Positions 26,309 to 35,933 of a stretch of 64,000 bases of DNA are shown here, in pieces. This DNA comes from Sinimarinibacterium flocculans. GTDB taxonomy: Bacteria > Pseudomonadota > Gammaproteobacteria > Nevskiales > Nevskiaceae. The notes beneath the pieces are model-generated. The model had not been told where the DNA came from. It was given only the letters and a program-made list of their open reading frames with translations, and made no database searches. Numbering within the stretch: the stretch's first letter is position 1; each line of letters opens with the position of its first letter. The DNA lies in assembly GCF_003201205.1 (NCBI RefSeq), contig NZ_QICN01000001.1:496001-560000 (forward strand). Reading direction: 5' to 3'. Made by a program: the position numbers and the translations under genes.

Positions 26309-26383
26309 TGGCTGGGGCGGATGGATTCGAACCACCGAATGACGGGATCAAAACCCGCTGCCTTACCACTTGGCTACGCCCCA
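26309..26383 (-). tRNA. tRNA-Gln (anticodon TTG)
   Basis: A complete 75-nt cloverleaf on the minus strand: acceptor TGGGGCG pairs with CGCCCCA, the anticodon loop TTTTGAT presents TTG, the T-arm is GGTGGTTCGAATCCATC, and CCA is encoded. Its place between ispE and prs is a conserved gammaproteobacterial arrangement. Confidence 0.97.
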
Positions 26384-26453
26384 GCAGACCCTCGAGATGC
26401 TGCCGGCGCGCATTATACGGAATGCGACGCGGGGTCTCGTGCGGCACCGAGGC

Positions 26454-27326
26454 TCAGCGTGCCGCCGCATCGACCAGTGGCGAGCGGTTGCGGCCGCGAA
26501 CGACGAGGCAGGGGGCCGACCCTTCCGCCTGCGCCTGTGCGGCAATCGCGTCGGCGGTCGCACGATCATCGCAGGCGAGGAACACCGCGGCACCGGTGCC
26601 CGACATGCGGGCGGCGCCATGGCGGCGCAGCCACGCGAGCGCGGCGGCGACCGCGGGATGGCGTGCCGTGGTCACCGGTTCGCAGACGTTGGTGGCTGCG
26701 CCGGATTCGAAGGCGGCGAGATCGATGCGCGGGCAGTCGCGCTGCAGTTCGGGAGCGGCGAAGATCGCCGCGGTGGACACCGCGACCGGGGGGGTGAGCA
26801 CGACATACCACGGCTCGGACGGCTCGACGCGCGAGAGACGTTCGCCGACGCCTTCCGCCCAGGCGGCATGACCGCGCACGAAGACCGGAACGTCGGCGCC
26901 CAGGCGCAGGCCGATGCGGGCGAGCTCGTCGGTGGTCAGGCCGAGATTCCACAGCCGGTTGAGGGCGACCAGTGTGGTCGCGGCGTTGCTCGATCCGCCG
27001 CCGAGTCCGGCTCCGATCGGAATGCGTTTCTCGACGCGGATATCGGCGCCCAGGTTGCATCCGGAAGCCTGCTGGATGGCGCGTGCGGCGCGGATCGCGA
27101 GGTCCTCCGCCTCGTCGACGCCGGGGACGTCCTGCATGCGGCGGATCACGCCGTCGCCGCGCGGCACGAAGAACAGCGTGTCGGCGAGGTCGAGGAACTG
27201 GAAGACCGTCTGCAGCTCGTGATAGCCGTCAGCGCGGCGCCCCGTGATGTGCAGGAACAGGTTGATCTTGGCCGGAGCGGGCCAGGCGTAGCCGGCGGTG
27301 AAGGCGCCGGGAAGCGTGTCGGACAT
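26454..27326 (-). CDS. ispE: 4-diphosphocytidyl-2-C-methyl-D-erythritol kinase
   Basis: A 290-aa GHMP kinase of the MEP isoprenoid pathway. The N-terminal PAKINLFLHITGRRADGYHE (about 17-36) and the ATP-binding PIGAGLGGGSSNAA (about 100-113) are characteristic, and the C-terminal ARMSGTGAAVFL motif completes the family set. The ATG at 27326 lies 14 bp after the lolB stop. It belongs to the lolB-ispE-tRNA-Gln-prs operon. Confidence 0.97.
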   Translation of the reverse strand: MSDTLPGAFTAGYAWPAPAKINLFLHITGRRADGYHELQTVFQFLDLADTLFFVPRGDGVIRRMQDVPGVDEAEDLAIRAARAIQQASGCNLGADIRVEKRIPIGAGLGGGSSNAATTLVALNRLWNLGLTTDELARIGLRLGADVPVFVRGHAAWAEGVGERLSRVEPSEPWYVVLTPPVAVSTAAIFAAPELQRDCPRIDLAAFESGAATNVCEPVTTARHPAVAAALAWLRRHGAARMSGTGAAVFLACDDRATADAIAAQAQAEGSAPCLVVRGRNRSPLVDAAAR

Positions 27327-27340
27327 GGAAGGAGCGGGGG

Positions 27341-27946
27341 TCAGGAAGCGGCCGCGAGGTCCAGCGCGGCCCAGCGGTCGATCAGCAGGCGCAGGTGCAC
27401 CTCGGCCGATCGGGCCTCGAGCCGGCGCGGCAGGGCCAGTGCGCCGACGGTCTGGTAGCTGTCGTAGTGCACGGTCCAGCCGTGCTGCTCCAGGCTGGCG
27501 ATCCGTCCCTCGGCATCGAGCACCAGCCGGTCGATCGCGCCGTCCGCCGGCAAACCGAGCGTCCAGGCACGCAGGTCGGCCAGGGGCAGCGTCCAGCCGA
27601 GCGCGGCCTGCATCCAGCCCTGCGGGTCGTCGGTGCGGTGTTCGCCGTCCTTGCTGCGCACGATCACGCCGTCGGCATCGCCATCGATGGCGACGGCGCC
27701 GGCGCCCAGCGGACCCCGCAGCTGCAGGGTGAAGCTGTCGTCGGCGCGCTGCCGCCAAAGCAGTTCGCCGCTGCGGCCGAAGCCGTCCGACAGCCGTCCC
27801 TGCAGGCTGAAGCCCAGCACCCGCGCCAGCGCCTCGCGATGCTGATTCCACTGCAGCCGCGCGTTCGGATCATCTCTGGGCGGCGCGCCGGGCGGCGCGC
27901 AGGCTGCCAGCGCGAGCGCGAGCAGCAGCGCCAGCGTCCGGATCAT
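27341..27946 (-). CDS. lolB: Outer-membrane lipoprotein receptor LolB
   Basis: A 201-aa lipoprotein with signal peptide and lipobox LAAC (Cys about 16), and the conserved FSLQGRLSDGF segment (about 45-55) and WRQRADDSFTLQLRGPLG region of LolB. It accepts lipoproteins from LolA and inserts them in the outer membrane. The ATG at 27946 overlaps the TPR gene stop (ATGA). Identity rests on these motifs plus position upstream of ispE and opposite hemA. Confidence 0.93.
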   Translation of the reverse strand: MIRTLALLLALALAACAPPGAPPRDDPNARLQWNQHREALARVLGFSLQGRLSDGFGRSGELLWRQRADDSFTLQLRGPLGAGAVAIDGDADGVIVRSKDGEHRTDDPQGWMQAALGWTLPLADLRAWTLGLPADGAIDRLVLDAEGRIASLEQHGWTVHYDSYQTVGALALPRRLEARSAEVHLRLLIDRWAALDLAAAS

Positions 27947-29691
27947 GGGTCGAGGCGGCCTCGCGTTTCGAGCACCACCGGGTTGTCCGGGTCGCCGCGC
28001 AGCGCGCGATCCCAGACGGCGCGCGCCTTGTCGCGATCGCCCGTCACCCACAGGACTTCGCCCAGATGCGCGGCGACTTCCGGATCGGGGAAGCGCTCGT
28101 AGGCCTGGCTGAGCAGTTCGAGCGCCTGCTCGTTGCGGCCGCGTTTGTAGAGGAGCCAGCCCATGCTGTCGATGATCGCGGCGTCGTCCGGCTCGAGTTC
28201 CAGCGCGCGACCGATCAGGTCTTCGGCCTCGTCGAGGCGTTCGCTGTGCACGACGAGCATGTATCCGAGCGCGTTCAGCGCCCGCGCGTCGTTGGGCGAG
28301 CGATCGAGAATGGTGCGCAGATCGCTCTCGGCGCTGTCGAGGCTGCCGAGCCGTTCGTGGGCCAGCGAACGGCCGTAGAGCAGGTCGAGATCGTCGCCAT
28401 CCTCGGCGAGCGCGCGTTCGTAGTGCGCCAGCGCGGCCTTGGCGTCGCCGCTCTCGATCAGCATCTCGCCCTCGGCGAGGTCGAGGCGCGAGGCGAGCTG
28501 CGGGAAACGCCTGCGCAGCTCGCCGAGCAGGGCGCGGGCCTCGTCGACGCGGTCGATCCGTGCGAGCACCGCGGCGCTGCGCATCGCCGCCTCGACGGCG
28601 GCAGGGCCCTGACGGACGCGGCTGTACAGCTCGAGCGCGTCGTGCGGGCGCTGATCGCCCTCGGCGATGCGGCCGAGCTGCAGGGCCGCCTCCTGGGCGC
28701 GCGGACCGCTCAGGGTGATCAGCAGGTGCTTCTCGGCATCCTCGAAGCGCCCCTCGTCGAAGGCCAGCACGCCGAGGGCGTAGTGGGCGTCGACGTTCGG
28801 CGGGTCGATGTCGAGGATCGCCTGGAGCTGCCGTCGCGCCGCCTCGCGCTCGCGCTCGTCGAGCAGCAGGCGCGCGTAGCCGAGGCGCAGGTCGACCGGG
28901 CGCTCGTCGGCGGCGGCCAGTTCGTCGATGCGCGCGTCGGCGCGAGCGATCTCGCCCTGTCCGACCCAGATGCCGACCTGCAGCAGCTCATGGTCACGAT
29001 TGCCGGGATCGAGCCGCCGCGCCTCGGCGATCGCCGCTTCGGCGACATCGAGCCGGTCGAAATGCAGGGCGACCACGCCGAGCGCGTGATGCGCGCCGGC
29101 GAGCTCCGGCCATTGCGCCATCAGGTGGTCCATGACCGACAGCGCACCGTCGGCGCGGTCAGGACCGACCTGCATCAGCACCTGGGCGACGTGCATGAAG
29201 CCGTCGGCCGGCCCTCCGGGATGGCCGCGGACGAGCGCCTCGGCCTGCTCGATCGTGGCGCTGAGATCGCCGCGCTGCAGGCTCAGGCCGGCGATCACCT
29301 CGCGCGGGTCGGCGGAATCGGGCTCGAGTTCGAGCCAGCGCCGCGCCAGTTCGAGGGACAGGGATTCGTCGCGGGCAGCCACCGCCATCGCCGTGCCGCG
29401 GCGGGCCAGTTCGGCGTCGTCGACGATCTTCAGCGCCGCGGCGAACTCGCTCGCCGCCAGGCCAGGCTCGCTGCGCGACGCGGCCAGCTCGCCGGCCATC
29501 ACGTGGTACTGGGCGCGCGCCGATGCCGACTGCAGCGCGGTGTCGGGCACCTCTTCGACCACACGCACGTCGGAGGCGGGCGGGATGCGCGTGTCCGCGA
29601 CCGGATCGGCGGCGGGCGGCGGCGTCACCGCGCATGCACCCAGCATCAGTGCGGCGGCGGAAGCGGAAAACCAGGGGGCGATCGTGCGCAC
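27943..29691 (-). CDS. TPR-repeat lipoprotein upstream of lolB
   Basis: A 582-aa protein with lipobox LGAC (Cys about 19) and many TPR repeats (about 50-570). The last repeats are near consensus (DDAAIIDSMGWLLYKRGRNE). The GTG at 29691 gives a clean lipoprotein signal; an ATG at 29727 adds 12 residues that would bury it, so GTG is preferred. A similar TPR protein precedes lolB in other gammaproteobacteria. It is probably an outer-membrane-anchored scaffold. Continuation of this frame beyond 29727 is antisense to hemA/prfA and not real. It is divergent from hemA. Confidence 0.9.
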   Translation of the reverse strand: MRTIAPWFSASAAALMLGACAVTPPPAADPVADTRIPPASDVRVVEEVPDTALQSASARAQYHVMAGELAASRSEPGLAASEFAAALKIVDDAELARRGTAMAVAARDESLSLELARRWLELEPDSADPREVIAGLSLQRGDLSATIEQAEALVRGHPGGPADGFMHVAQVLMQVGPDRADGALSVMDHLMAQWPELAGAHHALGVVALHFDRLDVAEAAIAEARRLDPGNRDHELLQVGIWVGQGEIARADARIDELAAADERPVDLRLGYARLLLDEREREAARRQLQAILDIDPPNVDAHYALGVLAFDEGRFEDAEKHLLITLSGPRAQEAALQLGRIAEGDQRPHDALELYSRVRQGPAAVEAAMRSAAVLARIDRVDEARALLGELRRRFPQLASRLDLAEGEMLIESGDAKAALAHYERALAEDGDDLDLLYGRSLAHERLGSLDSAESDLRTILDRSPNDARALNALGYMLVVHSERLDEAEDLIGRALELEPDDAAIIDSMGWLLYKRGRNEQALELLSQAYERFPDPEVAAHLGEVLWVTGDRDKARAVWDRALRGDPDNPVVLETRGRLDP

Positions 29692-29820
29692 AATGCACTC
29701 TTGGAACGTGGATGACTGATCCGACATTATCCGGCAACTGCCGGTTCCCGGCATGAAGACCGCGCAGCGCGGGCCTGCGGCAGCGTAAAATCCGCGTCGC
29801 CCGATGCTTTGCGGACAGCC

Positions 29821-31077
29821 ATGGCCCTCGTCACTCTCGGTCTCAGCCATCATCGCGCGCCCGTCGAGGCGCGCGACCGGCTGTCGTTCACCGAAAGCGA
29901 CCTGCCGAACGCCCTGACGCGTCTGCGCGCGCTGCCCGGCGTCGACGAGGCGGCGATCCTGTCCACCTGCAACCGCACCGAGATCATGGCGGTGGTCACG
30001 CCGGATCTCGAAACCCGCCTGCTCGACTGGTGGCGGCGCGAACGCGAGGTGCCGGAGGGCTACATCGAGAAATACCTGTACACGCATCGCGACCTGGGCA
30101 GCGTCACGCACAGCCTGCGCGTGGCCTCCGGCCTCGATTCGCTGGTGCTCGGCGAACCGCAGATCCTCGGGCAGATGAAGCAGTCGTACAGCGTCGCCAC
30201 CGAGGTCCGTGCGCTCGGTCCGGTGCTGGCAAGGCTGTTCCAGCACGCCTTCGCGGTGGCCAAGCTGGTGCGTTCGCAGACCCAGGTCGGTGCGCACCCG
30301 GTGTCGGTGGCCTATGCCGCGCTGCAGATGGCGAGGCGCATCTTCGCCGACCTGCACGAGCAGACCGCGCTGCTGATCGGTGCCGGCGAGACCATGCAGC
30401 TCGTCGGGCGGCATCTGCACCAGCACGGCGTGGGGCGCATCGTCATCGCCAATCGCAGTCTGGAACGCGCCGAGAAGCTGGCGCGCGAACTTCACGGCTA
30501 CGCGATCAGCCTCAGCGACCTGCCGGGCTATCTCGCCGATGCCGATCTCGTCGTCTCGTCGACGGCGGCGCGCGGCCACATCATCGAGCGCGACGCGATG
30601 CGCAAGGCGCTGCAGTCGCGGCGGCGCAAGCCCGTCTTCATGATCGATCTCGCGGTTCCCCGCGACATCGACCCGCGGATCGCCGATCTCGAGGACATCT
30701 ACCTCTACAGCATCGACGACCTGCGCGACGTCATCACCCAGAACCTGAAGCTGCGCGAGGAGGCCGCACGCCAGGCCGAGGTGCTGGTGCGCACGCAGGC
30801 GGACGAGTTCGCGCGCTGGCTCGAAAGCCGCGATGCGGGATCGACGATCCAGGCGATCCGCGCACGCGCGCGCGCCAGCCGCGACGAGGTGCTCGACCGC
30901 GCGCGGCGGCGGCTGGCGGCCGGCGAATCGCCCGAGGCGGTGCTCGCCTTCGTCGCCGACACGCTGAGCAACAAGATCCTGCATGCGCCGTCGCAGATCC
31001 TGCGTCGCGCCGACGCGGTCGAACAGGCCCTGCTGCTCAATGCGGCGCGGCGCCTGTTCGACCTGCCGGAGGATTGA
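29821..31077 (+). CDS. hemA: Glutamyl-tRNA reductase
   Basis: A 418-aa enzyme that reduces Glu-tRNA(Glu) to glutamate-1-semialdehyde, the first committed step of C5 haem synthesis. The N-terminus MALVTLGLSHHRAPVE and catalytic Cys motif ILSTCNRTEI (Cys about 50) are intact, followed by the SLVLGEPQILGQMK signature. The ATG at 29821 gives the family start. A TAAAAT -10-like element sits at 29786-29791. It heads hemA-prfA-prmC-moeB-like. Confidence 0.98.
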   Translation: MALVTLGLSHHRAPVEARDRLSFTESDLPNALTRLRALPGVDEAAILSTCNRTEIMAVVTPDLETRLLDWWRREREVPEGYIEKYLYTHRDLGSVTHSLRVASGLDSLVLGEPQILGQMKQSYSVATEVRALGPVLARLFQHAFAVAKLVRSQTQVGAHPVSVAYAALQMARRIFADLHEQTALLIGAGETMQLVGRHLHQHGVGRIVIANRSLERAEKLARELHGYAISLSDLPGYLADADLVVSSTAARGHIIERDAMRKALQSRRRKPVFMIDLAVPRDIDPRIADLEDIYLYSIDDLRDVITQNLKLREEAARQAEVLVRTQADEFARWLESRDAGSTIQAIRARARASRDEVLDRARRRLAAGESPEAVLAFVADTLSNKILHAPSQILRRADAVEQALLLNAARRLFDLPED

Positions 31078-31083
31078 GGCGCC

Positions 31084-32166
31084 TTGAAGTCGTCGCTGAT
31101 CGCCAAGCTGGAGCAGATGGTCGAGCGCCGCGAGGAAGTCGCCCGTGAACTGGGCGATCCCGTCGTCATCGGCGATGCCGACCGCTTCCGGCGGCTCTCG
31201 CAGGAATACGCGCAGCTTGGCCCCGTGGTCGAAAGCTACGCCGCGTGGCGCGAGGTCGGTACCAGCCTCGAAGGACTCGAGCAGATGCGCACCGATCCGG
31301 ACCCGGAGCTGCGCGGCATGGCCGAGGACGAGCTGCCGCAACTGCAGGCGCGCCTGGAGGCGCTGCAGGAGGAGTTGCAGACGCATCTGGTGCCGCGCGA
31401 TCCGCTCGACGGCAACAATGTGTTCCTCGAGATCCGTGCCGGCACCGGCGGCGACGAGGCGGCGATCTTCGCCGGCGACCTGTTCCGCATGTACTCGCGC
31501 TACGCGGAGCTGCAGGGCTGGCAGGTCGAGGTCCTGTCGGCGAACGAGGGCGAGCACGGTGGCTATCGCGAGATCATCACGCGGGTGATCGGCTACGGCG
31601 CGTACTCGCAGCTCAAGTTCGAGTCCGGTGCCCATCGCGTGCAGCGGGTGCCGGAAACCGAGGCGCAGGGGCGCATCCACACCTCGGCGGCGACGGTGGC
31701 GGTGCTGCCCGAGATCGAGGAGTCGCAGATCGCCGTGAATCCCGCCGATCTGAAGATCGATACCTTCCGCTCCAGCGGCGCCGGCGGTCAGCACGTCAAC
31801 AAGACCGAGTCGGCGATCCGTATCACGCACCTGCCGACCGGGGTCGTCGTCGAGTGTCAGGAGGAACGCTCGCAGCACAAGAACCGCGCCAAGGCGATGG
31901 CGCTGCTGCAGGCGCGCCTGCTCGACGCCGAGCGCAGCAAGCAGACGGCGGACATGGCGGCCCGGCGCAAGCAGCTCGTCGGCAGCGGCGACCGCTCCGA
32001 ACGTATCCGCACCTACAATTTCCCGCAGGGCCGCGTCACCGACCATCGCATCAACCTGACGCTGTATCAGCTCGACCGCATCATCGAGGGCGATCTCGAT
32101 CCCGTGATCCAGCCGCTGCTGGCCGAATACCAGGCCGAACTGCTGGCCGAACTCGGGGAGGCATGA
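31084..32166 (+). CDS. prfA: Peptide chain release factor 1
   Basis: A 360-aa class I release factor recognising UAA/UAG, full length. The universal GGQ motif is in [16 protein letters not shown] (about 234-249), and the codon-recognition domain precedes it. The start is the rare TTG at 31084, 6 bp after hemA; it gives the canonical [12 protein letters not shown] terminus. A weak TTG start in a release-factor gene could help hold its expression low. The stop overlaps prmC (ATGA). Confidence 0.98.
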   Translation: MKSSLIAKLEQMVERREEVARELGDPVVIGDADRFRRLSQEYAQLGPVVESYAAWREVGTSLEGLEQMRTDPDPELRGMAEDELPQLQARLEALQEELQTHLVPRDPLDGNNVFLEIRAGTGGDEAAIFAGDLFRMYSRYAELQGWQVEVLSANEGEHGGYREIITRVIGYGAYSQLKFESGAHRVQRVPETEAQGRIHTSAATVAVLPEIEESQIAVNPADLKIDTFRSSGAGGQHVNKTESAIRITHLPTGVVVECQEERSQHKNRAKAMALLQARLLDAERSKQTADMAARRKQLVGSGDRSERIRTYNFPQGRVTDHRINLTLYQLDRIIEGDLDPVIQPLLAEYQAELLAELGEA

Positions 32167-32999
32167 AGCTCGGCGAGGCCCTGATGGCGGCGCAGGCGCG
32201 CATCGCCGCGATCAGCGACAGTCCGCGCCTCGATGCCGAGCTGCTGTTCGGCCATGTCAGCGGGCTGGGCCGGGCCCAGGTCTATGCACGCCTGAGCGAG
32301 GCGGTGGATACGGCGGAGCTGGCCCGTTTCGAGGCACTGGCGGCGCGGCGTGCACGCGGTGAACCCGTCGCCTACCTGACCGGTCGTCGCGGTTTCTGGA
32401 ACCTGGACCTTCGGGTATCGCCCGCGGTGCTGGTGCCGCGGCCGGAAACCGAGCTGCTGGTCGAGTGGGGTCTGACGCTGCTCGCCGGCCGGACCGGGCC
32501 GCGTATCGCCGACCTCGGCACCGGCAGCGGCGCGATCGCGCTGGCTTTGGCCGGAGAACGGTCCGATGCACGGGTCGAGGCGACCGATGCCTCGGCCGAC
32601 GCGCTGGCGGTGGCCCGGGCCAATGCGCAGGCACTCGGTCTCGAGCAGGTCCGTTTCACGCAGGGTCACTGGCTCGAGGCACTGGCGCCGCATGCCTACG
32701 ATCTGCTGGTCTCCAATCCGCCCTACATCGCGCATGCCGATCCGCACCTCGAGGCGCTGCGTTTCGAGCCGCTGACGGCGCTGACCGACGGTGCCGACGG
32801 ACTCAACCCCTTGCGCGAGATCATCGGCGGCGCCCGCGGGCATCTGCTGGCGGGGGGCTGGCTGCTGGTCGAGCACGGCTACGATCAGGGAGCGGCCGTC
32901 CGCGAGCTGTTCGGGCAGGCGGGTTTCGTGGACGTCACGACGCGCCGCGACTACGGTGGACAGGAACGGGCCACGGCCGGCCGCCGGGGGGAGACATGA
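32163..32999 (+). CDS. prmC: Release factor glutamine N5-methyltransferase PrmC
   Basis: A 278-aa SAM-dependent methyltransferase that modifies the GGQ glutamine of release factors. Visible motifs are the SAM-binding [15 protein letters not shown] (about 118-132) and the substrate-binding NPPYI (about 186-190). It overlaps prfA, its substrate's gene, by 4 bp and the MoeB-like gene by 4 bp. A paralogue, prmB, lies at 56447. Confidence 0.97.
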   Translation: MKLGEALMAAQARIAAISDSPRLDAELLFGHVSGLGRAQVYARLSEAVDTAELARFEALAARRARGEPVAYLTGRRGFWNLDLRVSPAVLVPRPETELLVEWGLTLLAGRTGPRIADLGTGSGAIALALAGERSDARVEATDASADALAVARANAQALGLEQVRFTQGHWLEALAPHAYDLLVSNPPYIAHADPHLEALRFEPLTALTDGADGLNPLREIIGGARGHLLAGGWLLVEHGYDQGAAVRELFGQAGFVDVTTRRDYGGQERATAGRRGET

Positions 33000-33724
33000 C
33001 CGACTACTCGCGCTACGCCCGTCAGGTGGTGCTGCCCGAGGTCGGGGTCAACGGGCAGAGCCTGCTGCGCGATTCGAGCGTGCTGATCGTCGGGCTCGGC
33101 GGCCTCGGCAGCGCAGCCGCGCAATACCTCGCCGGTGCGGGCATCGGCCGTCTGCTGCTCGCCGACCGGGATCGCATCGAACGCAGCAATCTGCAGCGCC
33201 AGACGCTGTACCGCGAGGCCGACACCGGCCGCTACAAGGTCGAGGCGGCGCTGGCGCAACTCGCGGCGCTCAACCCCGAAGCCGATCTCGTCGGCCTCGA
33301 CGCGTCGCAGTGGCCGCAGGCGGTGGCCGATGCGGACGTGGTCCTCGACTGCACCGACAATTTTCCCACGCGGCATGCGATCAACGCCGCCTGCGTGCGG
33401 GCGCGCCGCCCGCTGGTCAGCGGCGCCGCCATCCGCCTGGAAGGACAGCTCGCCGTGTTCGACCTGCGGCGTGGCGGACCCTGCTATCGCTGCCTGTATC
33501 CGGAGACGGGCGAGGTGGCGGAGCGTTGCGAGCAGGCGGGCATACTCGGGCCGGTCGTCGGCGTGGTCGGCACGATGCAGGCACTGGCCGCGCTCAAGCT
33601 ACTGCTGGGCATCGGCGACGATGCCGGGCGCCTGCAGGTCTGGGACGCGAAGCAGATGAGCTGGCGCTCGCATGAGATCGGCGCCGATCCCGAATGCCCC
33701 ACGTGTGGACACCCCCATGTCTGA
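32996..33724 (+). CDS. moeB: MoeB/ThiF-family E1-like adenylyltransferase
   Basis: A 242-aa E1-like enzyme that adenylates the C-terminal Gly-Gly of a ubiquitin-like sulfur carrier (MoaD, ThiS or similar). It shows the GLGGLGSAAAQYLAGAG nucleotide loop (about 33-49), DCTDNFPTRHAIN (about 119-131), and the zinc cysteines CYRC and CPTC. A Cys in AERCEQAG aligns with the ThiF catalytic Cys. Position after prmC matches moeB in Pseudomonas-like operons, but the Cys pattern also fits ThiF, so the exact partner is open. Next gene: a degenerate JAMM-like protein, overlapping by 8 bp. Confidence 0.85.
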   Translation: MTDYSRYARQVVLPEVGVNGQSLLRDSSVLIVGLGGLGSAAAQYLAGAGIGRLLLADRDRIERSNLQRQTLYREADTGRYKVEAALAQLAALNPEADLVGLDASQWPQAVADADVVLDCTDNFPTRHAINAACVRARRPLVSGAAIRLEGQLAVFDLRRGGPCYRCLYPETGEVAERCEQAGILGPVVGVVGTMQALAALKLLLGIGDDAGRLQVWDAKQMSWRSHEIGADPECPTCGHPHV

Positions 33725-34055
33725 ATCGCCGCTCGTTCTCCCGCGCCGCCTGGCGATCCGCATCCTGCATGCGGCGCAGACGGCGCAACCCGGGTCGATC
33801 CGCGGCGTGGTGACGGCCCGCGCCGGCCAGCCGAGCGGCCTTCGCGTCGGCAGCGACGCGCCGGGTGCAGACGAGACGGTCTGGGCTGCGCTATGGTCGT
33901 GTCCGCAGACCGAGGCGGTGCCGAGCGCCGGGGAGCTGGTGCCGGGGCAACTCAGCCTGATCGTGTCGCTGAACACCAAGGGCGTGCTCGAGATGCGTGC
34001 CTGGCAGCGGCAGGGCGAGACGGCGAGCGAGCGGGTGCTGCAGATCCGCGACTGA
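33717..34055 (+). CDS. Degenerate JAMM/M67-like protein lacking the zinc histidines
   Basis: A 112-aa protein that resembles M67 (JAMM/MPN) isopeptidases at both ends: VLPRRLAIRILHAAQ at the start and LSLIVSLNTKGVLEMRAWQ near 79-97. Between these, the place of the JAMM motif H-x-H-(x7)-S-x-x-D reads W60-S-C62-(x7)-S70-A-G-E73. The spacing is exact, but both zinc histidines are Trp and Cys and the Asp is Glu. It is shorter than usual family members (about 140-150 aa). Family membership is by eye and needs a profile search. Its overlap with the E1-like gene suggests a non-catalytic role with the sulfur-carrier/ubiquitin-like pathway. Confidence 0.7.
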   Translation: MSESPLVLPRRLAIRILHAAQTAQPGSIRGVVTARAGQPSGLRVGSDAPGADETVWAALWSCPQTEAVPSAGELVPGQLSLIVSLNTKGVLEMRAWQRQGETASERVLQIRD

Positions 34056-34285
34056 CGGTACGGGGGTGCCGCAGTCGTCGTGGCGACGAACAGGGGGCGT
34101 GGGATGTTCCAGGGGGTCATGATGACCGGTACGGCTCTGCACCGCCGAGCGGCGGCGATGGCCGTTCATCGCTGCTGCAGGGTCGGCGATCAGACCGCGC
34201 GACCGCGGGTGTCGGACACCCCCCAGACTGCGCTTTGATCCGACCGCCACGCTGCCCGACGGCAGACCGGCTGCACCGAGACGAC

Positions 34286-35851
34286 ATGCACGACGCCGTT
34301 CCCACTTCCGCCAGCGAGCTGTTCGATCTGCTGCCGGCCTCGACGCTGCTGCGGCAGTTCCCGCAGCCGCTCGCCGTGCTCGACGCGACCGGCAACCGCG
34401 TGCTGCTCGTCAACGATGCGCTGGCCATGCGCTGCGGGCGCGTCCAGGCCGATCTTTCCGACATCGAACTGTCGCAGTTGCAGCGCCTCTACGGCGAGAT
34501 GTCGACGACGGGAGCCTCGTCGTGTACACACCTGCATCCGCTGCAGCTCGACGGCGGCAGTGCGCTGCTGTGGCTGCCGGAGCACTGCAGCGGCGAAGGA
34601 TCCGCGGTCGCGCGCGACGAACTCACCGGGTTGGAGTCGCGCCGGGCCTTCGAGACGCGCCTGCGCGGCCTGCTCGCCAAGAAGCTCGACGGCGTTCTGA
34701 TCCGATTCGAGATCGACCAGTTCAAGCTGATCAACGACGCTTACGGCCGGGAGGCCGGCAACCAGCTGCTGATCCAGCTCGGGCACCTCGTGGCCTCGCT
34801 GGTGCGCGACGACGACGAGCCGGCCCGTCTGGGCGGCGACGAGTTCGCAATCGTGGTCAGCGACGGCGACGCCGAGCGCGCCTGGCAGATCGCGGAGCGA
34901 GTGCGCCTGCAGGTTGCCGCGCAGGGTTTCGAATGGAGCGGCCGGGCCTACGGCGTGACGATGAGCATCGGCATTGCGACCTTTGCCGACGCTTACCACG
35001 ACTTCGTCGAGCTGCTGGCGGCGGCCGACACGGCGTGCGAGGCCGCCAAGTCGCGCGGACGCAACCGGATCGAGATCTACCGACGCGAGGACGGCGAAGT
35101 GCACCGTCTGCGCGGCGAGCAGTCCTGGGGCGCGCGCGTGCTCGACACGCTGGAGGCCAGCCGCTTTGCGCTCTACCAGCAGCGGATCGAACCGCTGTCC
35201 GGCGGTGGGCGCGGCCATTGCGAGGTGCTGCTGCGCGTGCGTGGCGTGTCCGGCTGGACGCCGCCCGGCGAGTTCGTCGCCGCCGCCGAACGCTACGGAC
35301 TGATGCCGCAGGTGGACCGTCGCGTGATCGCGCGCGTGCTCAAGGAGATCGCGCGGCTGCCGGTCGACCAGCGGCCGCTGTGCGCGATCAATCTGTCTGG
35401 CCACAGTCTGGGCGACCAGGGCCTGGCCGCGTACATCGAGCGGATGCTCGACCGCTACGAAGTCCATCCCGGGCACGTCTGCTTCGAGATCACCGAGACC
35501 GCCGCCATCGCGAACACGGCGCGCGCGGTGGCGCTGGTCGGCGCACTCAAGCGGCTTGGCTGCTCGGTGGCGCTCGACGACTTCGGCGCGGGCATGTCGT
35601 CCTTCAGCTACCTGAAGTCGCTCGACGTCGACATGATCAAGATCGACGGCAGTTTCGTGCGCCACGTTGCCACCGATGCCGTCGATGCCGCCACGGTCGA
35701 GGGCATGGTCAAGATCGCGGGCCTGCGGGGGCTGGCGACCGTGGCCGAATGCGTCGAGGACGAAGCCTCGCTGCGGCGTCTGGCCGAACTCGGCGTGCAT
35801 GCGGCGCAGGGTTTCTACCTGCACCGTCCGGAACCCTGGTCGCTGCCCTAG
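34286..35851 (+). CDS. Diguanylate cyclase/phosphodiesterase (PAS-like, GGDEF, EAL)
   Basis: A 521-aa cyclic-di-GMP signalling protein, apparently soluble. An N-terminal PAS-like region (about 15-105) precedes a GGDEF domain (about 108-265) with intact GGDEF and an upstream RxxD inhibitory site, then an EAL domain (about 285-515). The EAL signature is the variant EVL (CEVLLR), but the other metal and catalytic residues look present: INLSGHSL, FEITET, DDFGAG, KIDGSF and AECVED. Either or both activities may be functional. A 230-bp spacer separates it from the pseudo-JAMM gene, so it probably has its own promoter. Confidence 0.92.
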   Translation: MHDAVPTSASELFDLLPASTLLRQFPQPLAVLDATGNRVLLVNDALAMRCGRVQADLSDIELSQLQRLYGEMSTTGASSCTHLHPLQLDGGSALLWLPEHCSGEGSAVARDELTGLESRRAFETRLRGLLAKKLDGVLIRFEIDQFKLINDAYGREAGNQLLIQLGHLVASLVRDDDEPARLGGDEFAIVVSDGDAERAWQIAERVRLQVAAQGFEWSGRAYGVTMSIGIATFADAYHDFVELLAAADTACEAAKSRGRNRIEIYRREDGEVHRLRGEQSWGARVLDTLEASRFALYQQRIEPLSGGGRGHCEVLLRVRGVSGWTPPGEFVAAAERYGLMPQVDRRVIARVLKEIARLPVDQRPLCAINLSGHSLGDQGLAAYIERMLDRYEVHPGHVCFEITETAAIANTARAVALVGALKRLGCSVALDDFGAGMSSFSYLKSLDVDMIKIDGSFVRHVATDAVDAATVEGMVKIAGLRGLATVAECVEDEASLRRLAELGVHAAQGFYLHRPEPWSLP

Positions 35852-35933
35852 GCGCCTGGCGGGGGCAACTGGCGACAACGGGGCGGGCAGGGCGTGTCCT
35901 ACAATGCGCGCCTCACAAACGCCATCTGCCCCC

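Noticed and set aside
31084-31086. TTG start of prfA as a possible misannotation
   Set aside because: The family N-terminus begins exactly here and no ATG or GTG in frame gives a better match, so the rare start was accepted.
29728-32046. N-terminal extension of the TPR protein frame to 1367 residues
   Set aside because: The extension is antisense to hemA and prfA and lacks any domain; the lipoprotein signal begins at 29691.
34056-34285. Possible riboswitch upstream of the GGDEF-EAL gene
   Set aside because: Only a short 7-bp hairpin (GGGTGTC/GACACCC) was seen, with no conserved riboswitch core such as a cyclic-di-GMP motif.
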